Positions 24,009 through 34,874 of a stretch of 64,000 nucleotides of DNA are shown in pieces (the first letter of the stretch is position 1; each line of letters opens with the position of its first letter). The stretch is from Amorphophallus konjac (taxonomy: Eukaryota; Streptophyta; Magnoliopsida; Alismatales; Araceae): NCBI GenBank assembly GCA_022559845.1, contig CM040121.1:564891581-564955580 (forward strand), read 5' to 3'. The translations under genes and the position numbers were made by a program. The notes under the pieces are model-generated. The model did not search any database. It was not told the DNA's origin and worked only from the letters and a program-made list of their open reading frames with translations.

Positions 24009-25575
24009 ATGAATCAGGATAGCATGGATGCCATGTTAGCCCAGCTCGAACAACATCTTATGGCCCAAATTGAAAGATCTATAGGTCAATTGCGAGCGGA
24101 GCTAGGTGAGAGGATTCGAGCCTTAGAGGATCACGTGAGGAAAGAGGAAGGGACGTTGAATGGCCGCGGCGATCCCGTAGCCAACCCTAGGGAAGAGAGA
24201 GACCAAGCCCGCCAGAATCAGGCTCCTCAAGGTAGCGAGCAAGAGGATCGTGCGCCTCGAGGGAGAGACCACGATGATGAGGAGATCATCCTCCGGAACG
24301 TCAAAATAGACGCTCCCAGTTTTGATGGGTCCCTAAATCTCGCTACGTACCTTGATTGGGAAACCGGGATGGACCAATACTTTGACTGGCATCACCGCAT
24401 GACCCCTGCCACAAGGGTGAGGTTTGCCAAGATGAAACTCCTAGGTCAAGCCAAGACCTATTGGTGCAACATTGAAAATCTCCTGGCAAGGAGACGAGAG
24501 GAGCCCATAAACACGTGGGAAGAAATGAAGGAGAAACTAAGGGAGAAGTATCTGCCACCCTCCTACCATCAGCGTCTTTTAAACCAATGGCAGAAACTCA
24601 CCCAAGATGGAAAGTCCGTGGACGAGTACATCGCCAAATTTGATGAATTCTTCCTTCGGAGTCAAGTCATGGAGGATGCCTCTGTCACCCTCTCGCGATT
24701 TAGGGCTAGCCTACACGAGAGCATATAGCGGGAGCTGTTCCTACGAGAGGTTAACACCCTCGAGCATGCCTATCAGGTTGCTCGAGATGTCGAGCGGTTT
24801 CAAAGGGTGGTCCCACCTCGGGTTCCCACCTACTGCCAACCCGAGTCCCGAAACCCCATGGTCCGCTACTCTGAGAGGCATGGTCCCTCCACTTCCTATG
24901 TCCCCACTGCTACCCCACTCCGGGCCGTTGCCCCAACTGTTCCTCTCATAAGGAACCCCTTACTTGCACCCACGGCTGTGCCCAGGCTGGAGTACACTCC
25001 GCCAACTGATAGGAGGGATGACAAGGGAAAGAGAGCCACCCCGAGCACCTCCCAACCAGTCCCTATCTCGGGAATTCGTTGCGTTAGGTGCCATAACCTA
25101 GGGCATGTTGCCACCAATTGCCCCACCCGAGCCTTGGTCATTACCGACCCCCAGCTTGTAGAGCCTCCACCTCAGGAAGGAGAAGACATTGAGAGATATA
25201 TGGCCGATCCTGACCTCATCGCCCAATTTGAGGAAATGGATGCAGGGTATGATGGAACGCATGTCGAGTACATGCAAGTGGGAGATATTACCGAGAGCTC
25301 TAACCAGGGAAGACTGGGTGTAGTTCGCTGCATCTTAACACACCCCCAGGAGGACGACTGGCGTCGAACCTCCATCTTCCAAACCTACATCATGGTGAAG
25401 TCTCAACCCTGCAAGGTGATCTTTGACAAAGAGAGCTGTATTAATGCAGTCTCTTCAGACTTTGTCTCCCGTCTAGGTCTACCTACCCACCCCCATCCTA
25501 TACCATACAACGTGGCTTGGGTTGACGACACGCCTATCCCAGTCATCACTACATGTGTCATTCCCATCCAATTCT
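24009..25575 (+). pseudogene. gag and protease of the nested chromovirus, with stops
   Basis: The start at 24009 (MNQDSMDAMLAQLEQHLM) opens a coiled-coil-like N-terminus, then an acidic linker and the gag core (SFDGSLNLATYLDWE, MKLLGQAKTYWC, REKYLPPSYHQRLL). A TAG at 24726-24728 sits where Gln is expected (CAG to TAG). A frame change before the following part leads to the CCHC knuckle CVRCHNLGHVATNC. The protease region reads VIFDKESCINAVS: the catalytic Asp is kept but the usual Ser-Gly that follows it is Lys-Glu, so the protease is probably dead. Another TAG ends the frame at 25573-25575. The minus-strand copy at 2356-4298 keeps DSG at the same place. Confidence 0.87.
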
Positions 25576-25607
25576 AGTCCTACCAAGGACAGATCTTATG
25601 CGATGTA

Positions 25608-27322
25608 GTGCCTATGAAGGTTGGTAGCGTCATCCTAGGACGATCATGGATTTATGATGTAGATCTTACTACATTTGGTCGGTCCAATCAATGTTCCTTC
25701 TCACACAATGGGAAGAAGATACAGCTATACCCGACACCCCCAAAGGTGACCCCGGGAAAGAGTTCCACCTCCACCCCCACTGGGATCCCCAAGGTTCAGG
25801 AGAGTCCCCGAACTCCCAATAAAGGGAAACTTCTCATTCCCTCTCCTTCTGCACCTATCACACACATTCCCAAGGTCTCTAAGGTTGGCCACGACTTAGT
25901 TAGGCGCCTTAACTTCACAGGTGTCCGAGAGCTGAACATAGAGGTTGCTGAGGGTGCCCCTGTTTGGGCTGTTGTCGTCACCATCACACCCGAGGAGTCC
26001 CAAGTCTCAGTCCCACCTGAAGTCCAGGCAATCCTACAGGACTTCCAAGACATCTTCCCTGAGGACTTGCCCTCTATACTCCCTCCCATGCGTGATGTAC
26101 AACACGCCATTGACCTTATCCCCGGGTCCACCCTACCCAACCTTCCCCATTACCACTGAACCCTAAGGAGCATGCTGAGTTCCAAAAGATTGTCGAGGAC
26201 CTTATTTAAAAGGGTTTCCTCAGGGTGAGCAAGAGTCCCTGTGCTGTCCCTGCCTTGCTCACACCCAAGAAAGATGGCACCTGGCGGATGTGTGTTGACA
26301 GCCGCGCCATCAACAAAATCACTGTCAAGTATATATTCCCAATTCTCCGTCTTGATGACATGCTTGACATGATGAGTGGAGCCACCGTCTTTTCAAAGAT
26401 TGACTTGAAAAGTGACTACCACCAGGTCCGAATTCGACCAGGGGATGAGTGGAAGACAACCTTCAAAACAAAAGAAGGACTGTATGAATGGCTCGTCATG
26501 CCGTTTGGGCTATCCAATGCCCCCAGCACTTTCATGAGGCTTATGACGGAAGTCCTTCGCCCTCTCATTGGTCGCTTTGTTGTCGTCTACTTTGACGACA
26601 TTCTCATCTATAGCCACGACCCTCAGGACCATATCCAACATTTGAGGGAAGTCTGCGAGACTTTGAGGAGAGAAACCCTGTATGCCAATCTTAAGAAATG
26701 TGAATTCATGACAGACCGGGTCACTTTCTTCGGCTCTGTGATTTTGAGTCATGGAGTGTCTGTGGACCAATCCAAGGTCCAAGCCTTAGTCGATTGGCCT
26801 GAGCCCCAGAACGTCCATGACGTTCGCAGTTTTTCATGGACTAGCCACTTTTTATAGACGCTTCATTAAGAGCTTTAGCACCATTATGGCACCCATTATG
26901 GATTGCATCTGTAAAGGGAATTTTGAGTGGACCAAAACCGCCTCTCAGGCTTTTTCTGTCATAAAGGAGCTCATGACCAAAGCCCCTATCCTCTGACTGT
27001 CAGACTTTTCCAAAGTCTTTGAGATATCATGTGATGCATCTGACGTAGGAATAGGAGGAGTGCTTAACCAGGAGAGGTGGCTTATTTCAGTGAGAAACTT
27101 TCTGATGCAAAGCTTCGTTACTCCACCTATGATAAGGAGTTTTATGTTGTGGTCCAAGCCCTCAAACACTGGAGACACTATCTCTTACCACAAGAGTTTG
27201 TCTTATACTCGGATCACGAGGCTCTGAAATTCCTTAGCTCTCAGAAGGGCTTAAACCCAAGGCATGGTCGGTGGGTAGAATTCCTCCAGTCTTTCACATT
27301 TGTCCTAAAACATAAGACTTGA
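25608..27322 (+). pseudogene. protease tail, reverse transcriptase and RNase H of the nested chromovirus
   Basis: The protease C-terminus (VGSVILGRSW) leads into the RT N-terminal region (FPEDLPSILPPMRDVQHAID), where a frame break falls near 26155-26225. The RT palm is then continuous from 26225 to about 26840, including [10 protein letters not shown], the metal-binding Asp pair. A second break near 26835-26845 and a small deletion near 27075 disturb the join to RNase H, whose acidic residues are seen in [24 protein letters not shown] and [15 protein letters not shown] at 27320-27322 separates it from integrase. Confidence 0.88.
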
Positions 27323-29026
27323 AAAGAGAATAAGGTGGCCGACGCCTTGAGTCGAAGGGTCTCCCTTCTTTCCACTGTTCGGGTAGAGGTCACTGGATTT
27401 GACCGCATGAAGGAACTCTATGGAGAGTGTCCAGACTTTGGCCCTGCCTACTCTGCCTTGTCCGCTGGAACCTCGACAGTATTTGCTGACTATCTACTAT
27501 AAGATGGTTTTCTTTTTCGAGGATAGCAACTCTGTGTCCCGAGGACTTCTGTACATGACTTCCTGATTTGGGAAATACATGCTGGAGGTCTTACTGGTCA
27601 CTTTGGACGCAACAAGACCATCCATTCTGTGGAGGTGCATTTTTATTGGCCTGGCCTGAAGAAAGATGTGGTCAAGATTGTAGCCCAGTGTAGGACATGC
27701 ACAATGGCCAAACAGGTCAAATAGAACACTGGTCTATACACTCCTCTCCCCATTCCTGATAGACTGTGGCTTGATGTAAGCATGGACTTCATCCTTGGAT
27801 TACCTCGTACTGCTCACAAACACGACTCCATCTTCGTGGTCGTTGATAGGTTCTCTAAGATGGCCCACTTCATTGCATGTTCCAAAACATCTGATGCATC
27901 TAGAGTAGCCCGCATGTTCTTTGATGAAGTCGTGCGTCTGCATGGTCTTCCCCAAACTATAGTGTCTGACCGAGATGTCCGGTTCACTAGCTACTTTTGG
28001 AAGACACTTTGGCACCTAGTTGGCACTAAGCTCAAATTCTCCACTGCTTATCACCCACAAACTGACGGACAAACAGAGGTCGTCAATAGGAGTTTAGGGA
28101 ATCTACTGAGGTGTCTTGTAGGGGATCATTCTGGCACTTGGGATCTTCTCTTGCCCAGAGCCGAATTTGCATACAATAGCTATGTCAATATGTCCATAGG
28201 TACGAGTCCATTTGAGGTCGTGCATGGATACAAACCTAGGAAACCTGTGGATCTCATTCCCCTTCCCCTCGAGTCTAGAACATCCAAGTCCGCTGAGGAA
28301 TTTGCACAGCATGTCAAAAGTCTGCGTGAGTCCATTAGCAAGCAAATAAACCTCAGTAATGAGACCTATAAATGATTGGCTGATTTGCATAGGCGTCATC
28401 ATGAATTTCAAGAAGGTGACATGGTTATGGTACGGGTTCGACCCGAACGACTCCCCTCGGGAGCCGTTAAAAAGTTGCAAGCCCGTAGTGATGGTCCATT
28501 CCAAATACTGCGGAAGATTGGCTCCAATGCTTATGTTGTGGACTTACCTCCCGAATATGGGATTAGCTCTACTTTTAATGTGACAGACCTAGTGACTTAC
28601 AAGGAACCCACAACGATTCCTAGTGACTCTTTCGAGCCTTCTCCTCCCATTGAGAGTGAGCCTACCCCTGTGCGTCCCACAGCCTCGAGAGCATCGCGCG
28701 AGCAAATTGAGAGGATACTGGATGAGCAGATGACAGCTATACGGAGTCGGGTGTACCAGCGCTACCTTGTCCGCTGGCGGGATCGACCACCTTCTGATGA
28801 TTCCTGGATCAGCCGGGAAGATCTCCAGTGCCTCGATCCAGATCTGCTGGAGCACTACCAGAGCAGTGTCCCCCCTTACTCGACGGAGTCGAGTTCCAGC
28901 CGCCCCGGGAGGGTTGGTGGGGACACCGGGCTCACTACAGGGCCCACTACTTGGAGCCGACGCCGCACCGTCCCGACCGCACCGAGCTTGTGGCTCGGAG
29001 ACTCACTTGAAGACTCGACGTCCTGA
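27323..29026 (+). pseudogene. integrase with chromodomain; frame extends into the 3' LTR
   Basis: The zinc-binding part (TGHFGRNKT, CRTCTMAKQ) has stops. The core from 27782 is open, with [18 protein letters not shown] and [10 protein letters not shown] supplying D, D and E. A single TGA (28373-28375) splits the core from the C-terminal domain, which continues in the same frame: DLPPEYGISSTFNVTDL and then a chromodomain at about 28706-28855 (YLVRWRDRPPSDDSWI). The frame crosses the LTR start at 28915 and stops at 29026. A pol end overlapping the LTR has, as I recall, been described for CRM-type centromeric elements; this copy may belong near them or near Galadriel. Confidence 0.87.
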
Positions 29027-29452
29027 GTACGTATGTATTGCGTATGTGTATATATTGTGTGTATTTTACTATGGTGGTATTTGTATTATTAAACCACCAA
29101 AGTCAAAGTATTTTATTTTCTTTGGTCCATGTCAAATGTTGGTCGGTGGCTTTTGTTTTATTTGGCTAGGGTATAAATGCTATTAGTGAAGATTGAGGGT
29201 ATGAATGTTATAGACTTTCCTATATAAAGGGGGCTAAGGTGTTGTGTTTTCATATGATGAATGAATGAAAGAATCAAGAGTTTGCAAGCTACGTAGGTGC
29301 CTTGGCCCCTTCTAGTTTCCCTTCCCTCTTAGCTCCCTTGTGAGATTTGAGTGTCGCCCGGTGTGAGGCCGAGCTGCGCGAGGCAGTAGTTATCCAGCCA
29401 TGTTCGTGTCCCGGAGTTGCCGTCGATCCTTCCTCCGTCGCCAACCGCGTCA
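28915..29452 (+). repeat. 3' LTR of nested chromovirus (538 bp)
   Basis: Starts TGGTGGGGACACCGGG after a purine-rich tract (GGGAGGG) that may be the polypurine primer, and ends CAACCGCGTCA. The TATA box is at about 29222. The polyprotein frame runs on into this LTR as far as 29026. Confidence 0.93.
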
Positions 29453-30303
29453 CTTTAGGGCCGGGGGGTAGGGGGCTGTTGCTGTGGACCTGTGTTGCCA
29501 CTGCGGAGGTAAATTTTGTCGAGGTAAATTTAGGCTTTTTTTGTTTTGTGTTTTTTTGGTTGAGTTGTTGAAATTTTTTTTGTTGTAGGTTAAATGTTGT
29601 GTTGTAGGTTAATTTAAAACTATGATTAACATTTTAACACTTCAAATTAAACCCTAATTACACCCTTAAATTTGGGGCTTTTCTTTAATTAGGTTTAGTA
29701 AGGGTCAATTAGGGCTCAAATAAGTTTCATTGACTAATTTGAAGCGGGAGCATACTGGTAATTAATTCATTTGAAGGGTGATTAAGGGTTAATTGCTAAT
29801 TAAGGGTTGATTAGTGCATAAAAATTGGGATTTTTGTCTAAATCGGTTTGCTTAGGCTCAATCGAAGCTCAATTAAGCTTCATTGAAGAATTTGGGGTGG
29901 CATCATGTTGGTAATTGAATTTTTCCAAGGGTGATTAAGGGTTAATTGCTAATTTATGGTTAATTAGTTCATAAAAATTGGGACTTTTGTATATATCGGT
30001 TTGCTTAGGCTCAATTGAAGCTTAATTAAGCTTTATTGAAGAATTTGGGGTGGGATCATGTTGGTAATTGATTTTTTCCAAGGGTGATTAAGGGTTAATT
30101 ACTAATTAAGGGTTAATTAGTTCATAAAATTTGGGACTTTTATTTAATTCGGTTTGCTTAGACTCAATTGAGGCTCAATTAAACTTCATTGAAGAATTTG
30201 GGGTGGGATCATGTTGGTAATTAATTTTTTTGAAGGGTGATTAAGGGTTAAGTTTTTAATTGTACTTATAACTTTTTGTGTATGAATGTCTTAATGCAGC
30301 ATC
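29453..30303 (+). other. hAT 5' region resumed after the gypsy insertion
   Basis: hAT sequence to the right of the nested element: a short G-rich part, then AT-rich DNA dominated by the 153 bp tandem array, ending at the transposase start at 30304. It probably includes the hAT promoter and 5' UTR. Confidence 0.6.
29700..30255 (+). repeat. 153 bp tandem array, about 3.5 copies, before the transposase
   Basis: The landmark CAT(G/A)(T/C)TGGTAATT occurs at 29751, 29904, 30057 and 30210, each exactly 153 bases from the next. Each unit also carries GGGTGATTAAGGGTTAATT and GGTTTGCTTAG(G/A)CTCAATTG. The constant spacing implies recent unequal exchange or constraint on length. Confidence 0.9.
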
Positions 30304-33001
30304 ATGCTTAGACGTCAACAAACACAGGAGCAGCAAGGCCAAAAGGATCTGGGGTGGGCCCATCTTTCTTTAGTTGATGCTGGGAGAAGAAAAGTGCAAT
30401 GCAATTATTGTGGCAATGAGATACATGGCGGAATTACTAGAGGAAAATAACATTTGACAGGGATAAGAGGAGAGGTGAAACAATGTGACTAATGTCTCCG
30501 AGAGGTCCGAGAACAAATGCGCCAGTGCCTTCTGGGCAAAAAGGAGAGGATGCAAACAAAGGGCTGAAGATGAGGCTGAAATTGCTGAGGAGATTTCAGG
30601 CAGAAGGGTTAGGAGGGATGATGATGAGGAAGGCACTGAGGATTAGGATCCAGAACTGACTGAAGCAAGGGAGCTTGAACAAGCCGCTCGAAGGAAAGGG
30701 AAGGCACCCATAGGTTCAGGGAGCTACGAAAGTACAGCTGCACGACGTCCTGACATTGGTGCTGCCCCACAGACGCAGAGAACAGGGCCCATGGACAGCT
30801 ATCTCCACAGAAGGCCCCATTCTACACAACCTAAAATCAAGTCTACATTGAGAGGGGTAAAAAAATCAGCAGAAGTTCCAGTACATGTATTTAAAAGTAT
30901 CTGCAAATGGTTTTTTCATGCAGGTGTCCCTGCACATGCAGCTGAAAGCGAATATTTCCAACCTATGCTAGATGCCATAGCAGATGTTGGCCCTGACTTG
31001 AAGGCCCTATCACGTCGAGACATATACGGACGTGGCCTTGAGGGAGAGGTTGAGGAGCTTTCTGACTGGGTTGAAAGCTTCAAGTATATATGGATGGAGA
31101 GAGGATGCACTATTATGTGTGATGGCTGGACTGGTACCACGAAGAAGTCCATGATTAATTTTTTGGTCTATTGCATCGAAGGTACAATATTTGTAAAATC
31201 TGTAGATGCATCAAACTATGAAAAAAATGTAAATTATTTGTTTCATTTGATGGATAACATGGTAGACCAAATTGGAGAGGACAATGTTGTCCAAGTAGTG
31301 ATTGATAATGAAGCTAGTTATAAGGCTGCAGGGAAGAAATTGATGCAGAAGCGCAGTCACTTATACTGGCTCCCATGTGCTGCACATTGTCTAGATTTGA
31401 TTCTGGAAGACATTGGGAAGGACAATCATGTGAAGAAGACAGTTGAAAGGGCACAAAAGATTACCCAGTATATTTATGGCCATCCTAAGATATTGAACAT
31501 GTTCAAGGAGCATGCAAGTGGGGGGCGAGATATCATCCGTGCAGGGCCAACCAGATTTGCTTCAAATGTCATTTCTTTGGAGTCTTTGCACAGGTATAAG
31601 ATTGCAGTCAATTCTTACTTCTTTATCCTTATAGTTATGTTCTGTATTTGATTGGAATTTCATTTCTTTGCACAGGTATAAGAATGACCTGAAAGCTCTC
31701 ATGTACCACAATGCCCTGCGGGAATACATCGACAAGTCTAATGTTGATGCTCAGATGGAATATTTGGATGTCTCCCACATCGTGGACGACAACAAATTCT
31801 GGGGCAGGGTCTCACGATACATGAAAGTAGTCACCCCCCTCGTGAAGGTCCTAAGAATGGTGGATGGCGATGAGAAGAATGATATGGGATATCTGTATGA
31901 GGCGATGGACCGTGCCAAAATGGAGTTGCAGGAATCCCTTCCCAAAGAATATGCAAAGTGGTGGAAAATTATTGATCATAGATGGGACACCACATTACAC
32001 CACGACTTGCATGCAGCTGGTGAGTGATTATTTGTATTGATACATTATTGTTTAGGTTATTTTATATGTAACATTTAGACACTTATACACAAATGCAGGT
32101 TATTTCCTCAACCCTCGATTTATGTACGATGCCAATACACATGTTGATGGCGAGGTGTTCCAAGGGACTTTAAAAGTCATTGGTTGTTTATCGAGGACAC
32201 CAGAAAAGAGATTTCAGGCGGAAGTAGAGGTTGGCCTTTTTGACTTCATGAATAAGAGATATAGAATTTACTTATACTGTTATGCTAATCTATTACTTTA
32301 TTTTTGTAGATGAACTACTATAGAATGAGAACTGGGACGTATTCTGACTCCCAATTGCAATACGCAGTGAGAAGAGTGAGCCCAGGTATGAGGTTATCTT
32401 TGTGCTTTCTTTGCAATTACATCACGGAGAAATGATTTTTATTTACAACTTATATTTATTTTTTCATGTTGGTGGAATAGTTGACTGGTGGGTAATGGTG
32501 AATAATAGAGATTTGGGCAGCTCTGCATTGGCTTTCATTGCAATCAGGGTGTTGAGTCAAACTACGTCAGCAAGCCAATGTGAAAGAAATTGGAGCACGT
32601 TCAGCCTTATACACTCAAAGGTTCGCAATCGGCTAAAGGCTGAACGGTTAGACAAATTAGTTTACTGCCACTACAATATGAGGTTGAGAATAAAAAATAT
32701 GAAGTTGAGACAACTGCGGGACAAATGCGTCGCTGAGGATGGCAGTGCAGAAATTGATGTGGATGTCTTATTTGATGATGATAATCCCTTGCAGTCTTGG
32801 GTGGAGACACAAGAGCAGGTTGATGAGCCCGTTTTTGATACTGATGATACAACATGGGTAGAGGGCATACTAGATGAAGATGAGGCAAGAGATCTCGAAT
32901 TCAGAAGAAAAATAAAGAGGGCTAGAGATACTCATGCGCACCAGAGAAGGGACCCACCTGGGGTTGTTGATGACATTGAGGAGCAGCATGATTTTCAGTG
33001 A
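30304..33001 (+). pseudogene. hAT transposase (BED finger, DUF659-like core, dimerisation region), broken at its N-terminus
   Basis: Cut-and-paste transposase of the hAT superfamily. The N-terminus encodes a BED-type zinc finger (CNYCGNEIHGG, later HLTG and QC) interrupted by TAA at 30448 and 30490, a frameshift, and TAG at 30644. From 30647 the frame is intact through exons ending 31593, then 31676-32019, 32099-32229, 32310-32385 and 32481-33001, all with GT...AG borders and matching phases. The core has CDGWTGTTKK and VVIDNEASYKAA (two Asp), WLPCAAHCLDLIL, and the C-terminal SQCERNWSTFSLIHSK that supplies Glu and dimerisation. First intron note: TTTGCACAGGTATAAG occurs at both its donor and its acceptor. 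The N-terminal damage suggests loss of DNA binding. Confidence 0.88.
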
Positions 33002-33043
33002 GCTAGACACTCAGACTCAGATAGCAGGCTAGTCACTTCTAGA

Positions 33044-33775
33044 ATGGGCAAGCCACCTGTGCAGTTAAGAAGAAGTACATCAGTGCATGGGCTAAATGAG
33101 AGGACAAGTGCTGCTGCTCGAGAGGACCCGACAATTGAGCAGTTGAAGCAGATTTATGTGAGGCACACGCCAAGGGAAAAAGGACTCATGTCAAAGATGA
33201 CTGAAAAATTGGCACCAAAAGAGAAAAAAGCATCCCCAAAGGTCAAAAGGCGACTGGTTTCTGATGGTGATGATGATGCTGGTGATGATGATGATGATGA
33301 TGATCCCAGTGCAGCTGCAGGTGCTACAGGTGCAGCGGGTGCTCGTGTGCTACTACTGGCGGTACTGGTGGTCCTTCCTCCTTCCACGCAGACACAGGCA
33401 GAGGATACAGTCAGGGTGAGGGAGGACATGATTCACAGAGTCAATATGGGCATCCATCAGGTTATGGAGGTGGCCAACAGGAGGCAGCAATTTATGGGTG
33501 GGATCATGAACCATCATTCCAGTTCCATCCATATCCGACCAGTTCCTCTTCTCTTCCTCAAGATTCTTATGCTGATACTGGATTCCAATCAAGTCAACCA
33601 AACACTCCAAAAGGGATCCAAAGAGGGATGCATGACTTGGCTACCTCATTGTTTGGTTATAGTGAATATAGACCATACATGCAACCTTCTTATGGGTATG
33701 AACATGAAAAGCCAGACGATGAGGGAGAATGTTCTTCTAGTTATTATTCATATTAACACATCATCATTTAGGTAA
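33044..33775 (+). other. Open frame after the transposase stop, probable former C-terminal tail
   Basis: The frame begins MGKPPVQLRRSTSVHG, has a Lys-rich part and then a run of Asp (about 33280-33305). A second frame nearby ends in Ser/Tyr-rich sequence at about 33737-33755. Plant hAT transposases often end in such low-complexity tails, so this may be tail sequence separated by mutation; it may equally be 3' UTR. No known domain. Confidence 0.35.
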
Positions 33776-34228
33776 GGATCACGTTTATTATACAGTTTGA
33801 ACCTATTTCATGTTTAATATGTACTCAATATTTGTTTAATAACTTCAATGTTTGAACCCATTAATCTTCTTGTGTAATGTACTTAATCCTATTTCATGTT
33901 TATTTCCCTGTGCTTGAACCTAATTCATGTTTAGTATATACTTAAGAATATTAGTTTAACATGTTCAATGTTTGAACTTCAATGTCTACTTCATGTTTAT
34001 TGCACTTAATCTAAGTTCTTTACAATCAAATATATGTCTAATGATTTTTATGATTTTTATGTGATTATTCATATTTTTCTGAATTTTTAATGATTTTTTA
34101 GACTTATTTTGATTTTTTTTGATACTTTTCAATGGGTTTCGGTCGAAACCGACACCGAAACTGAGTGGTTTCAGTTTCGGACTCGGACTCGGCCGAAACC
34201 GAGTCCGAAACCGATACTGACATCCATG
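33776..34228 (+). other. hAT 3' untranslated and subterminal region
   Basis: AT-rich repeats of TTCATGTTTA and TTTGAAC to about 34100, then GTTTCGG(T/C)CGAAACC palindromes to the right terminus at 34228. Confidence 0.6.
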
Positions 34229-34508
34229 CCTGAAAGGCTCCTATCTATTGTATCTGGTGAGCGGGATCCGACACAGGGTAAGTTGTGGGCGGGTTCAAAT
34301 TTTGAACCCCCGCTCACCCGTTCAGTTCCTGTAGATCTTCTGCCTCCCGCCGCCTCCCCCGAAACCCTAATTCTCCCAATGAGTGGATCTACCATCCTTC
34401 ATCTCCCCCTGCTTTGAACAAGACATCTTTCACCACTTCTGAGTCTCTTTTACCTTCTAGGGGGTAAATCCATAAGCAGTTCTCCACCCACGCGGCCCTT
34501 GCTCTCAC

Positions 34509-34874
34509 CTAGTCCTCTTGGAAAGACACAACGGTCACCCTCTCAGATCTTGGACCTCTTGTCGGAGACTGCCTTGGCTGAGCGGCAACCTCTGGATACG
34601 AACGATAAGCCTTCCCATCTCCCGGCCTGTTACAGTGGGCTTGCCAGTGCCCTTCCTCCCCACAGGCTCTACACCGGATGATACCCCTGCAGGAGCTCTG
34701 CATGTGCCCCCTCTTGAGGCATTGGAAACACAGGACACCGTGAGAGCTGGAGAGGACAGGTTGCTGTCCGAACCAGCCGCCATTCGCCGTCGCCCTTCTG
34801 CCTTCTGGGGTCTGGATGGCCCTGGAGGCTCCCACTGTCGTACCCCGAGACTTCTCTCCTCTCCCCTGTCGCAA
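34509..34874 (-). pseudogene. Zinc-knuckle protein relic (two CCHC), right part of the split retroelement
   Basis: The minus-strand frame carries two adjacent CCHC knuckles, CFQCLKRGHMQSSC and CRACGEEGHWQAHC, flanked by Arg/Gly/Ser-rich sequence. Paired knuckles of this spacing are common in ORF1 of plant L1-type LINEs and in some gag proteins. The frame ends at 34509; sequence between there and the hAT edge (34236) has stops in all frames. No RT accompanies it. It lies on the same strand as the relic at 19720-21507 and, after removing the hAT, just upstream of it. Confidence 0.5.

Larger units (their letters stand above)
21891..29452 (+). mobile_element. Complete but mutated Ty3/gypsy chromovirus nested in the hAT element
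   Basis: Two LTRs in direct orientation (21891-22443 and 28915-29452) bracket a tRNA-Met primer site, a long GC-rich leader, gag, protease, RT, RNase H, integrase and a chromodomain. A hand comparison of the LTRs gives roughly 24 substitutions and one 15 bp difference, so about 95 percent identity: not a fresh insertion but not ancient. Stops and frameshifts interrupt the polyprotein in several places. The bases beside the LTRs (TTTTC and CTTTA) do not form a clear 5 bp target duplication, so one end may have been altered or the LTR edge may be off by a few bases. Confidence 0.93.
21508..34228 (+). mobile_element. hAT transposon with damaged transposase, hosting a nested gypsy element
   Basis: The left end CAGGGTTGTCAGTTTCG and the reverse complement of the right end, CATGGATGTCAGTATCGG, are imperfect terminal inverted repeats. 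They are flanked by CCAGAAAG (21500-21507) and CCTGAAAG (34229-34236), seven of eight bases alike, the target duplication size of the hAT superfamily. The subterminal regions (21508-21730 and 34130-34228) are full of GTTTCGG/CCGAAAC motifs. Inside are a 153 bp tandem array, the transposase gene (30304-33001) and an LTR retrotransposon (21891-29452). Without that insertion the element would be about 5.2 kb. The transposase carries stops, so this copy is probably not autonomous today. Confidence 0.88.

Noticed and set aside
21886..29457. 5 bp target duplication for the nested chromovirus
   Set aside because: The flanking bases TTTTC and CTTTA do not match; I could not shift the LTR edges to obtain a match.
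29700..30255. CRISPR-like array
   Set aside because: Units are 153 bp and repeated over their whole length with no alternating unique spacers; it lies inside a plant transposon.
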